A stretch of 64,000 bases of DNA from Paenisporosarcina sp. FSL H8-0542 (GCF_038632915.1 NZ_CP152050.1:2883001-2947000); one strand, 5' to 3'. Positions 10,001 to 17,498 are shown, counted from the stretch's first letter. A program made the numbers and translations. The notes: generated from the sequence alone by a model not told the origin.

Positions 10001-10851
10001 TTAATTCCACCGTTTTCTTCGTCACCGTTTGCGCCAACTGTTCCTGAAACGTGCATACCGTGCATGGATGCATCCGGACCTAAATCACGGATTTCCTGGT
10101 TGCCGTCCATGTAGTTATAGCCATAAGGAACTTTATCAGTGAAGTATTTACCTGGCTCGATTTCTCCACCAGCTAACAATCCATTTACTTCATCTGCCGT
10201 AATGTCTTCATCCGTTTCTGTAGAAAGAACCATGTCGCGGTGGCTTGGGTCGATACCTGTATCGATGACACCAACGACCATGCCTTCACCTTTGAACGAA
10301 TATTTTTCCCATGCAAGTTGAGCTTGAACCAATTCTTTGGAATGAACCATATTCGGTTCTTCGCTTGGTCTTGTATATTCGTTTGTTTCATAGATGGCTT
10401 TTACGCCTTCCGTTTGTGCGATACCCGCAACGTCACCCGCTTCTACTTCAGCAGAGAAACCATTGAAGACTGCATTAAACTCTTCTTTAAATTGAACATT
10501 TTTGGCTTTACCTTTTACTTTATCTTTTACTTTCTTTTGATCTGCTTTGATTGCTGCTTCTACATTTTTACGTTCCGACTTCGGAAGGTCTTTGTAGAGC
10601 TTGCCTTTCTTTGTAGCAGTTTCAATTGCCGGTGCTTTTTCAAGTTCCACGATAATGCGAACTTTTTCGCTTGGGTTCTGAGGAATCGCTAAACGTTCTG
10701 GTATTTTCAACGCTGGTTTTTGCAAGTTAAGTGTCGGAATTTGTTTTGCTAATTGTGTCGCTGCTGTTGGAGCCGGTGCACCGAAAGATGCAGTGCTAAG
10801 TGCCAATGTGGTTGCAAGTGCAATAAACATGCTTTTCTTTTTCATACTCAA
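7063..10851 (-). CDS. Subtilisin-like (S8) secreted serine protease, Vpr-like
   Basis: 1262-residue secreted protease precursor. Start is TTG 10851 (GGAGG at 8 bases); the ATG two codons later is 14 bases away. Domains in order: signal peptide ending near SFGAPA, I9-type inhibitor propeptide (RIIVELEKAPAI near 63), Asp in GVIDTGIDPSH near 195, His in HGMHVSGT near 267 (Met replaces the usual Thr between the two His), a PA domain around 440-550, Ser in GTSMAAPHVAGG near 588. After residue 690 come Fn3-like beta domains, an acidic Gly/Pro/Glu linker near 1040 and two Ig-like domains. No SLH, LPXTG or other wall anchor is visible, so release into the medium is likely. It is a paralogue of the protease at 1-3270. 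Confidence 0.93.
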   Translation of the reverse strand: MSMKKKSMFIALATTLALSTASFGAPAPTAATQLAKQIPTLNLQKPALKIPERLAIPQNPSEKVRIIVELEKAPAIETATKKGKLYKDLPKSERKNVEAAIKADQKKVKDKVKGKAKNVQFKEEFNAVFNGFSAEVEAGDVAGIAQTEGVKAIYETNEYTRPSEEPNMVHSKELVQAQLAWEKYSFKGEGMVVGVIDTGIDPSHRDMVLSTETDEDITADEVNGLLAGGEIEPGKYFTDKVPYGYNYMDGNQEIRDLGPDASMHGMHVSGTVGANGDEENGGIKGVAPEAQLLALKVFGNDPLYPSTFGDIYVKAMDDAIKLGADVINMSLGSTAGYVDNTSPEQQAVSRAQDNGLLVAISAGNSDMFGSGTFYPMANNQDYGLTGSPSVSEDSFGVASFENNMITASSFKYEVNGTEAGRSLFLLANDQDPNDLPEDQYEIEFAGFGTVADFSGKDLTGKFALVSRGGISFVEKALNAQAAGAEGIIVYNNAAGTINMASDPAIKIPFMSTLQADGLAMKASLDAGQVVNVGFDGKYIDAPSPTAGKMSSFTSWGPTPNLDFKPEITAPGGNIFSTLNNDSYGLMSGTSMAAPHVAGGTALVMERVNEEFGLTGAERVQFAKNLMMNTAKPVVFAEYDGMKEYVSPRRQGAGIMQLANALETDVMVTNKATGEAKVALKEIKGGKFKFTLKAKNFSDEAKKFNVDVQLQTDHALKTSGYDVVVPNVAGSNIVTDLVDVQAPKTVEIAANGEAEIQVSVDASLLKDTAGFETFVNGFFIDGFVTLTDPNEDTSGNVPLTVPFFGYNGSWDDASIFDGSAWESSTYWGYQGLVDEEGNYIKGPSLGENFDPSKFAFSPNGDGNIDSATPVYSLIRNAKNLEVNVLDANGKKVRTIRTETNMTKNYIDSATNPAYKLNSANAWDGMINGKLAADGQYFIQVRGVIDFEGAEWQSVEFPIYVDTKAPEAKYKFDQKKNIISTNTLQDAGIGLDRVEVYVNGVEREELAELAKEYEVKNVKKGDKVTLKVWDIAGNVKEQTFAIKTTSADYKEDGEEPGEEPGTTPGDGGSDDDTSAPNEPETIEPVIFINTPSFFSNHKTSQVVVAGSVEDDSNIASLKVNGQTPTSFDGKNFTHTLTLADGVQQVNVEAIDEFGNDMGITRRIFVDTTKPTVAAVKVPKTVKSNEANPIIQVKVGDNFDEIRLYVNDSEVFYKPISEPYAMNGYSQTVDVELPLVKGNNTFELKVVDLVGHEATQTIKVSKQKK

Positions 10852-11323
10852 TCTAGTTTCCTCCCTAATTGTGTTTCTTCTATTTCTGACAAATATTTTA
10901 GAAACGTGACAACCTTGTCGAATTAATTAACAATTTGAAATTTAACATATATTAAGAACCTTGAAAACCTTATTTTATTTACCATAATTACTAAAATGAT
11001 TACATTTTTTGTAATTTAGAGATTTTTAGATATATAGTTACTCATTCTTGAAACGTTTATAGGTTATATGAATCTATTAATTTTAATTGATAATAGGTCT
11101 TTTGGTTTTGAGAGTAATAACTTAGGTATTTCTTTTTACTCATTTTCATTAATTGGTGGGGATTCTATATTTTTGAAGTTGTTGAGGGAATATTGATTTA
11201 CCAAGGGTAGAGTGGGGTTCTTTATTTTTTACTATTAGAAACAATCACTGGAAACTAGATTAGTTTTCACGAATTCAATAATTATTATAGCCAATTCATG
11301 AGTAGGGGTAGCGAATTTGCGTG
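10852..11323. other. AT-rich upstream region of the subtilase
   Basis: No gene is visible. The stretch is very AT-rich and should contain the subtilase promoter, but no convincing -35/-10 pair was found. A short dyad GACAACCTTGTC lies at 10908-10919, 57 bases from the start codon. Confidence 0.5.
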
Positions 11324-12809
11324 GATATCTAGAATTCGCTGGTAGATATCGAGTATTCATAATGAGATATCTCGATTTCATATTTGGATATCTGCATTTC
11401 GACAGTCGTTATCTATAATTCGCGACTACTTACCTAAAATTCATCTTTTACGCACAATTCCTCAGACCTGTATTTGGTGGCTGACGGCTGGCGCCTGCCA
11501 CTTTTCTGTTAGTACCTCAAGGTGTCACTAACAGAAAAATTGCCAGTTAGGTGGTCAACTGGCACCACTAATATCGCATTTATTGTGATATCTAGAATTC
11601 GTGAGTGGATATCAAGAATTCCATGGAGGATATCTCGTTTTCGTGGATGGATATCTCGATTTCGCGCATCGATATCTTTGTGTCGATGGTCGTTATCTAT
11701 AATTCGCGACTACTTATCTAAAATTCATCTTTTACGCACAATTCATTCAGACCTGTATTTGGTGGCTGACGGCTGGCGCCTGCCACTTTTCTGTTAGTAC
11801 CTCAAGGTGTCACTAACAGAAAAATTGCCAGTTGGGTTGTCAACTGGCACCACTAATATCGCATTTATTGTGATATCTGGAATTCGTGAGTGGTTATCAA
11901 AAATTCAATCCCGGATATCTCGATTTCGCGCATGGATACCTTGTGTCGACAGTCGTTATCTATAATTCGCGACTACTTATCTAAAATTCATCTTTTACGC
12001 ACAATACCCTCAGATCTGTATTTGGTGGCTGGTGGCTGATGGCTGGCGCCTGCCACTTTTCTGTTAGTACTTCAAGGTGTCACTAACAGAAAAATTGCCA
12101 GTTGGGCGATCAACTGGCACCACTAATAGCGCATTTATTGTGATATCTGGAATTCGTGAGTGGATATCAAGAATTCCATGTCGGATATCTCGATTTCGCG
12201 CATGGATATCTTTGTGTCGATAGTCGTTATCTATAATTCGCGACTACTTATCTAAAATTCATCTTTTACGCACAATTCATTCAGACCTGTATTTGGTGGC
12301 TGACGGCTGGCGCCTGCCACTTTTCTGTTAGTACCTCAAGGTGTCACTAACAGAAAAATTGCCAGTTGGGTTGTCAACTGGCACCACTAATATCGCATTT
12401 ATTGTGATATCTGGAATTCGTGAGTGGATATCAAGATTTCAATGGAGGATATCTCGATTTCGTGGATGAATATCTTTGTGTCGATAGTCGTTATCTATAA
12501 TTCGCGACTACTTATCTAAAATTCATCTTTTACGCACAATTCCCTCAGACCTGTATTTGGTGGCTGACGGCTGGCGCCTGCCACTTTTCTGTTAGTACCT
12601 CAAGGTGTCACTAATAGAAAAATTGCCAGTTGGGTGGTCAACTGGCACTACTAATAACGCATTTACTGTGATATCTGGAATTCGTGAGTGGATATCAACA
12701 ATTCAATGCAGGATATCTCGATTTCATATTTGGATATCTTCATTTCGACAGTCGTTATCTGTAATTCGCGACTACTTATCTAAAATTCATCTTTAACGCA
12801 CAATTCATT
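11324..12809. repeat. Compound tandem array: 21-bp units alternating with a ~138-bp hairpin segment, about five copies
   Basis: The marker CAGACCTGTATTTGGTGGCTG (CAGATCTG in one copy) recurs at about 11463, 11748, 12011, 12282 and 12546, giving periods of 285, 263, 271 and 264. Each period is six or seven 21-base units (GATATC..GAATTC/ATTTCG type) plus about 138 bases of conserved sequence. The 22-base difference between the first two periods is one extra 21-mer; the 271 period has a 7-8 base insertion in the GGTGGCT run. The conserved part holds a hairpin with arms TTTTCTGTTAGT / ACTAACAGAAAA (first copy 11502-11538) and a second with arms GCCAGTTG / CAACTGGC in most copies. No coding capacity is conserved. 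Confidence 0.95.
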
Positions 12810-12816
12810 CGCAAAC

Positions 12817-12854
12817 AAAAATGACCTCTTCCATCGTTAGGAAGAGGTCATTTT
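12817..12854 (-). terminator. Terminator of the HlyD-like gene
   Basis: Arms AAAATGACCTCTTCC / GGAAGAGGTCATTTT around a 7-base loop, directly after the stop codon at 12857. Nearly identical to the hairpin at 3584-3617. Confidence 0.85.
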
Positions 12855-12856
12855 AT

Positions 12857-14149
12857 CTATCGTACTAAGTATTTCAGGTAGTTTTTCCATCCGAATGCTT
12901 TTACTGATTCCCATGAAGGTGAATCCATTGGCATTGGGTAGAAGATAGCAGGTGCATAACGGTAGTCGTTGATTTGTGGTTCGTAAACAACCACTGAACC
13001 AGCTTTAAGTCCTTCGCCGATGACTGAGCGTGTTTTCAAGTCAAATGCGATGTTGACCGGTGTTTTTACTGCGTAGCCGTATTTATTAACGACATGTGCA
13101 CTTGCTGACCCAGCGAAGCGATTGTCTAACCAAGCGGTCTGAACAGAGACAGCTTTTTGTGCTTCGTTTATTAATACCATAGCGTTTGTCTTGTTACCGA
13201 AAGGCAAGTCTGTGATTGGTTCTTTCGGTTGAATACGAACTTCATAGTATGCTAGCGGGTTCTTATGGTCTTTTGGATCGAGCGCTTTATAGGCAGTCAG
13301 GAATTCGGAGTCTTTAGCAGGAACTTGGGAAACTTCTGTTACCGTTCCTTCTATTGATTGATCGATTCCATCCGCTTGTAGGCGAACACGGTCGTTTACT
13401 TTCACGTCCTGCCATTGTTCATCTGTTGCATACGTAACAATGATTTTTTCGATGCTGTAAATTTCGATTGCCAAGCGGTCATTGTTGTCTCGAATCGCGG
13501 ATACTACGCCTTCGACCGGACTAAGGATGGCAGCCGCTCCCTTTTGAGCAAGCTGTGCATCAACGACTTGCAATTGCTGATTGACTTCAGATAGTTTTTG
13601 TTCCGCTTCAGCAATCGCATGTGCGAAAGCACCATCTTGAGAAACGTCCACGCCGAAATCTACATTTACATCAATATTAACCATTTTATCATCGGTGTTT
13701 TCAGTGACGTTGTCTGTCGCGTTGTCTGTCGAATTACTTGAGCTCTGCGCGGTCGCGCGGTCAGATTGTAAGGACTTTATTGTTGCGTTGGTTTCAGTCA
13801 CTTGACGTTCAAGTGCTTCCTTTTCCGCTTCCCATACTTCACGTTGCTCGTCAGCCGTTGATGTGTTAAGCGTAGCGAGTTCGTCACCTACTTTTACTAC
13901 AGCACCTTCTTTGACCAACCAGTCTTGAATCGTATCTTCACTTTCCACGTAAACCGTTGTCGTGTCGAGCGGTGCAACAAGTGATTCTTTCGGTAAGGAT
14001 TGTACAAAGTCCCCTGTTGCGAGACGTTCGTATTCATTTACGTACACATCTTTAGAAATTACGCTTTTTTCGCTGAACAAGAGAATCGCGTTGGCTGCAA
14101 TGAACGTAGAAACTGCAATGGATATACCAATCGTTAACCATTTATTCAT
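12857..14149 (-). CDS. HlyD/MFP-type membrane fusion protein (YknX-like)
   Basis: 430 residues: one N-terminal membrane segment (residues 5-25), then a biotinyl-lipoyl-like half (SLVAPLDTTTVYVESED..VVKVGDELATL), a long coiled-coil hairpin around 100-200 (EVWEAEKEALERQV, EAEQKLSEVNQQL) and a second half-lipoyl/beta-barrel region (AILSPVEGVVSAI). Such proteins are extracytoplasmic adaptors for ABC exporters. The start overlaps the upstream Yip1-like gene by four bases (ATGA), with AAGGGGGTG as ribosome site. No ABC ATPase or permease is adjacent, so the partner is unknown. The pairing resembles YknW-YknX of B. subtilis, which act with YknYZ; that link is inference. Confidence 0.8.
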   Translation of the reverse strand: MNKWLTIGISIAVSTFIAANAILLFSEKSVISKDVYVNEYERLATGDFVQSLPKESLVAPLDTTTVYVESEDTIQDWLVKEGAVVKVGDELATLNTSTADEQREVWEAEKEALERQVTETNATIKSLQSDRATAQSSSNSTDNATDNVTENTDDKMVNIDVNVDFGVDVSQDGAFAHAIAEAEQKLSEVNQQLQVVDAQLAQKGAAAILSPVEGVVSAIRDNNDRLAIEIYSIEKIIVTYATDEQWQDVKVNDRVRLQADGIDQSIEGTVTEVSQVPAKDSEFLTAYKALDPKDHKNPLAYYEVRIQPKEPITDLPFGNKTNAMVLINEAQKAVSVQTAWLDNRFAGSASAHVVNKYGYAVKTPVNIAFDLKTRSVIGEGLKAGSVVVYEPQINDYRYAPAIFYPMPMDSPSWESVKAFGWKNYLKYLVR

Positions 14150-14835
14150 TTGACGGCACCCCCTTCAACAAAACGTCCGTACCATTCTTCGAGTGGAAGA
14201 AGGCCAGCTGCCGAAGTAATGAGTGCCATACCGATATGTATTCCAATAATAATCAGTAAAATCATGCGCGGGTTCATATCCGTGAATGCACGGATGAATC
14301 GAACTTGTAATGCAATGATAAGGGCAGTAAAGATGGATAATTGATTAAAGAAAAATACTAGGAATGGATGATCGAACACCGTTGCTGCTAGTGGACCGAA
14401 TGAAAACAGTGACACCGGAGTGGTTGCACCGGTCATAAGAAAGATGATAAACAGTAATGCTTTTTCAATTAGCAGGATTCCTACCACATACAGTTGCAAC
14501 ACGGCCAGTTTAGGTAAATCAATGCCCGTGATGCGGTTCAATATGAATGCAATGCCTAAAAAGTGAAATGCCATATAAAGAACTGCCCATAGAATGATTC
14601 CGACAAGTGAGACAAGACGTGCCAGTGTATACGGGTCATTGCCACTAAATGCGTATACGGATGTAAGGTGCTGTGTGTTCATTCCCCACAGTTCTTGTGT
14701 AACAAATAAGAGTAATCCGAATAGACCAACCATCCATACGCGTTTTTTAAAATCGCGCATCGTGGCAGAATCGAGATTATCTATTAATTCTTGCTGGTTT
14801 GCTAGATATCGCCAAAATCGAAAGTCAAATATCAT
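14146..14835 (-). CDS. Yip1-family multi-pass membrane protein (YknW-like)
   Basis: 229 residues with about five hydrophobic segments (near 32-48, 72-95, 108-135, 155-175, 190-213), the size and topology of Yip1-domain proteins such as YknW. Function is unproven; in YknWXYZ the Yip1 protein assists assembly or activity of a peptide-protection ABC transporter. It is the first gene of a two-gene unit with the HlyD-like protein. ATG 14835 has GGAAGG about 12 bases upstream, a rather long spacing. A Yip1 call without a profile search is moderate. Confidence 0.6.
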   Translation of the reverse strand: MIFDFRFWRYLANQQELIDNLDSATMRDFKKRVWMVGLFGLLLFVTQELWGMNTQHLTSVYAFSGNDPYTLARLVSLVGIILWAVLYMAFHFLGIAFILNRITGIDLPKLAVLQLYVVGILLIEKALLFIIFLMTGATTPVSLFSFGPLAATVFDHPFLVFFFNQLSIFTALIIALQVRFIRAFTDMNPRMILLIIIGIHIGMALITSAAGLLPLEEWYGRFVEGGAVK

Positions 14836-15586
14836 ATTTTCAAAAATCCTTCCCGTAACTACCAGTAGCTATTAATCTTCCTTTACTTTACCAAAATTCG
14901 ACATCAATTGTAACGTACGAAGGGTACAGATAAAGAAAAATTGGTGAAAAAGTTGTGGGTGTTTGGAAAGAGATTCATAGGTTTGTGCAGTTTGTCGGAT
15001 AATTTGTCAAATTATTGTCATTTTTGGTTATTTTGGGAAACCGTGAACAATATTTGCGCAACGTTAAAAGTGCGAGCACCCAAATTTGCTCACACTTTTA
15101 ACGTCAGTTTAATTAAAGATTTAGGCCCCCGCCTAAACAGGTCGACTGGTCATACAGCCCGAAAGCTTAAGTGCATGCGGCGTAGGAATGAGGTGAGATT
15201 TCCGCAACGCTATGTATACAATCATTCGTCCTCTATCTCCCCTTCCCCAAAAGGTTCAATAGCTTCATTTAAGTGTAAATGGCTATTGTCAAGATGGAAA
15301 CCTTTGCCCCCAAACTTGAATTTTGCCCACCTACTAAGCTTACAAAAATAAATTTTGACTTCGAAAAGCGTATCAAAATTGAATTTTGTAAAATGAAAAA
15401 CTGAAATTCACATGAAATTGAATAAATTTTTCCAACAAAACCTAAACTTTATATAACCTATCAAAGGAAAATTTCTACATATATTAACTTTATCGTATTT
15501 CCTGCGATACGTTTGGACAGGCAAGGCGCCATGCCGCTTCCATAAAATCAATTAGCAGAGAAAAAAGTAGAGAGGATGTGGTAGAT
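14836..15586. other. 750-bp stretch without a convincing gene, rich in hairpins
   Basis: A plus-strand open frame at 14941-15351 has no ribosome site, runs through the long hairpin and resembles no protein I recognise, so it is not called. Hairpins seen: 15061-15104 (18-base arms), TTTAGGC/GCCTAAA near 15118-15136, and CAATAGC/GCTATTG enclosing CATTT/AAATG near 15258-15290. The region could hold a structured RNA; no known riboswitch signature was recognised. Confidence 0.4.
15061..15104. repeat. Long near-perfect inverted repeat
   Basis: Arms ACGTTAAAAGTGCGAGCA and TGCTCACACTTTTAACGT match at 17 of 18 positions around an 8-base loop. No T-tract follows on either strand, so it is not a standard terminator. 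Confidence 0.85.
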
Positions 15587-15691
15587 GTGAAATTTAATAA
15601 AATCCTTGAATTAACTGCTGTCGATATATTGTTCGGCGTCATCGGCTCGAGTGTATCTGTCATAATATTGTATATGTTGACTTCAATTTAG
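15587..15691 (+). CDS. Small hydrophobic peptide, 34 residues
   Basis: Begins GTG (15587) with AGAGG 11 bases upstream and ends TAG at 15691. The peptide starts MKFNKILELTAVDILFG and continues with a hydrophobic stretch VIGSSVSVIILYMLTSI, a single predicted membrane segment. A strong intrinsic terminator follows 30 bases later (15721-15757), so it looks like a free-standing short transcript. It matches no family I recognise. Small membrane toxins of type I toxin-antitoxin loci have this architecture, but no antisense RNA is demonstrated, and the weak spacing of the ribosome site leaves room for a spurious frame. Confidence 0.45.
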   Translation: MKFNKILELTAVDILFGVIGSSVSVIILYMLTSI

Positions 15692-15720
15692 GAGCGTGAT
15701 GTATGTACAGGTACTACTAG

Positions 15721-15760
15721 AACCCTTCCCCGATCGTGTCATATTCGGAGAAGGGTTTTT
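15721..15760 (+). terminator. Terminator after the 34-residue peptide
   Basis: Arms AACCCTTCCCCGA and TCGGAGAAGGGTT (one mismatch) followed by a T-run on the plus strand. Confidence 0.8.
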
Positions 15761-15858
15761 AATTTTGCTTTTTAACAGTAGCGCAGCGAAAACCAAACCA
15801 ATTTGCCCCCAATCACTTCGTTTTCGGGGTTTTTCATGTAGGAAATACTAGGTGGACT

Positions 15859-15981
15859 GGAATAAACCTTGTTCGAAGAGGAATAAACGGGTTGTCAAAC
15901 GGAATAAAGTGCACTCGCGAAGGAACAAACATATCATGAGAATGAAGAAATCAACAAGAAAGGGAGTAAACATGAATCCCT
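15859..15981. repeat. Intergenic 21-bp periodic array, family B, copy 1
   Basis: Four consecutive exact 21-base units begin GGAATAAAC, GGAATAAAC, GGAATAAAG and GGAACAAAC, followed by two decayed ones (..GGGAGTAAAC). The array lies just beyond the terminator of the IDEAL-domain gene. It is preceded by AGCGCAGCGAAAACCAAACC..TTGCCCCC, a flank also found beside the array at 29.2-29.5 kb. Confidence 0.85.
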
Positions 15982-15995
15982 TAAAAACCACATAA

Positions 15996-16027
15996 AAACA
16001 CCTCCCTCTTTTCATAGGCAGGTGTTT
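15996..16027 (-). terminator. Terminator of the IDEAL-domain gene
   Basis: Arms AAACACCTCCCT and GGCAGGTGTTT, 38 bases past the stop codon, with TTTTTATG on the minus-strand side. Confidence 0.7.
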
Positions 16028-16064
16028 CTAACTTTTATTGAATTCCATGGTTATCCTCCAACGG

Positions 16065-16499
16065 TTAATGTGTCAATCGATCAAATAGACTTTGATCTCG
16101 CATTTGAAGTGCGTAGTCAATCATCCGGCTGCGATTTGCTTGCTCGAGTAACGAAATAAATTCGTTTGCTTCTTTTTTTACATCGCTGGCTGGTTCTCTG
16201 TCTTCCGGCTCGCCATGTTGTAATATGGTTTGCAAATGCATATGAATATCAGACACTAACAACAATTGATAGAGTGGTAAGCGGATGAAGCGATTGCCTT
16301 TTTGAAAGACGAAGACTTCGGATAAGTTTTCGACTTGGTACGTATTCATATTGACGATAATTTCTTTTCCTTCCACTGGAATGAAGTGGAATAGTTCGTC
16401 ATCTTTTTTAATTGAGAAATATTGATAGGCAAATACCAGTTTCATCTTCTGGCCTTCCAATTTCGAATAAAATGGCTTCATAAGTTGTACGTGTAACAT
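16065..16499 (-). CDS. IDEAL-domain protein of unknown function
   Basis: 144 residues from ATG 16499 (AAGGAGG, 8 bases). The C-terminal ~22 residues, RSRMIDYALQMRDQSLFDRL, fit the IDEAL domain (LIDxALxxxDxxxFxxL) found in several small Bacillales proteins. The N-terminal ~100 residues are a beta-rich segment with no family I know, followed by an acidic linker near 105. Probably cytoplasmic; no signal or membrane segment. It is a monocistronic unit with its own terminator, and downstream of a second small gene of unknown function. Confidence 0.7.
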   Translation of the reverse strand: MLHVQLMKPFYSKLEGQKMKLVFAYQYFSIKKDDELFHFIPVEGKEIIVNMNTYQVENLSEVFVFQKGNRFIRLPLYQLLLVSDIHMHLQTILQHGEPEDREPASDVKKEANEFISLLEQANRSRMIDYALQMRDQSLFDRLTH

Positions 16500-16587
16500 T
16501 GTGTTCCCCTCCTTTTTTATCAAAATATTCTGATTACTACTAGTGTATCACAATCCCGTATGTTTCGTGCATGACAAATCCGAAAAA

Positions 16588-16612
16588 AATGCTACCAGTA
16601 TTAGGTAGCATC
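16588..16612 (-). terminator. Terminator overlapping the stop codon of the gene at 16601
   Basis: Arms ATGCTACC / GGTAGCAT with TTTTTTTCGG downstream on the minus strand. The stop codon (16601-16603) lies inside the hairpin, supporting a real transcript in this direction. Confidence 0.75.
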
Positions 16613-16939
16613 GACGTCTTTATTCCTTCTTTTTCTGTAAGTGAAAAAAGCGATCGATTGCTTGTGATACTGAATAAAGAACCCGAGAAGTATGTTTTGG
16701 ATGTTTGAAACGACTTCCGTTTCAAGGTGGTTTTCATTGTATGTAAATGAGCATTTATTGTTCAAAAAATCAATGTGCAAATCTTCAATTTCAAATGAAT
16801 CAAAAGTCAGGCGTTCAATGAATGCCTTTCCAATTTTATTGGATACAATAATTGCAGCTTTCCTCTCCCCGTTTGGCGTAACGTAGAGAATGTATTCTTG
16901 GTCTTTTTGTTTACATTTGGTACTCTGCAACCTTGGCAA
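16601..16939 (-). CDS. Hypothetical cytoplasmic protein, start uncertain
   Basis: 112 residues if it starts at TTG 16939 (MPRLQSTKCKQKDQ...). That TTG has no ribosome site. The frame stays open upstream to about 17030; an AGGAAAGG motif there is spaced ten bases from an in-frame ATT (near 16968), a rare start codon. The product has alternating charged/beta segments (EYILYVTPNGERKAAIIVSN; FEIEDLHIDFLNNKCSFTYN) and an arginine-rich end. A faint likeness to the C-terminal half of ComK was considered and is not secure. Its terminator overlaps the stop, so the gene is likely real. It diverges from the XRE regulator on the other strand. Confidence 0.5.
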   Translation of the reverse strand: MPRLQSTKCKQKDQEYILYVTPNGERKAAIIVSNKIGKAFIERLTFDSFEIEDLHIDFLNNKCSFTYNENHLETEVVSNIQNILLGFFIQYHKQSIAFFTYRKRRNKDVDAT

Positions 16940-17126
16940 TACGATTTCATATGTTGGGCAAATGAGACAACAACCTTTCCTGCTTTGATTTATCTTGAAT
17001 TTGGTTCTTTTGAATGGGATATTGCATATTTATTTTTTACTAAATATTCAGTTTTTATTAATATGAATATATCAATTATGAAACCGCGTTTCAAAAATAG
17101 GATATCTACAACCAAAGGAGTTAAAA

Positions 17127-17498
17127 TTGTCTACACTACCTGCAACTAAGGTGGTGTTGATTTTGCAATTACATGAACTTATTACAGAGTCACGAATTCT
17201 AGCTCAATTAACTCAAAAAGAAGCTGCAAAACTACTGAATATTTCAGCCAGCACGTTATCGCGTTATGAAACGAATCCACAGAGCATTTCTCTACCTGTA
17301 TTTCGAGCGATGTGTGAACTCTATGGAATCCCAAGAGATATAAGCAATAAGGTCATCTATCATTCATCCACAATTTCTTGTAAAAAATTGAGTGTAAAAA
17401 AATCGGTGGACGATTATGGTGATAAATCCTTGAACCCTGTCTACCTTGCATATAAAGCCGATCCTACTTTTTTTTCAGCTATTCCAGTGGTTTTATAG
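17127..17498 (+). CDS. XRE-family helix-turn-helix regulator
   Basis: About 110-123 residues. The helix-turn-helix lies at the N-terminus: LTQKEAAKLLNISASTLSRYE followed by LPVFRAMCELYGI, typical Cro/C1-type DNA binding. Two TTG starts are possible: 17127 with AAAGGAG at 6 bases, and 17163 with AAGGTGG at about 7-8 bases; the second begins directly at the domain (QLHELI). The C-terminal ~50 residues are unlike any domain I recognise. It is divergent from the hypothetical gene at 16601, a common layout for a regulator and its target, but that is inference. Confidence 0.75.
   Translation: MSTLPATKVVLILQLHELITESRILAQLTQKEAAKLLNISASTLSRYETNPQSISLPVFRAMCELYGIPRDISNKVIYHSSTISCKKLSVKKSVDDYGDKSLNPVYLAYKADPTFFSAIPVVL

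Noticed and set aside
11522-12796. Plus-strand open frames with ISRF/WIS repeats
   Set aside because: They run through the hairpins and 21-mers of the compound array and break differently in each macro-unit.
11324-12809. CRISPR array
   Set aside because: The variable part of each 21-mer is 5-8 bases, repeats are degenerate, and no cas gene is in the window.
15110-15300. Known riboswitch or 6S/SRP RNA
   Set aside because: Several short stems but none of the conserved cores I know could be matched.
14941-15351. 136-residue plus-strand open frame
   Set aside because: No ribosome site, crosses the 18-base-arm hairpin, and the product has no recognisable pattern.
16601-16939. ComK identity for the small minus-strand protein
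   Set aside because: Only a vague likeness to the C-terminal half; the conserved ComK core motifs were not found.
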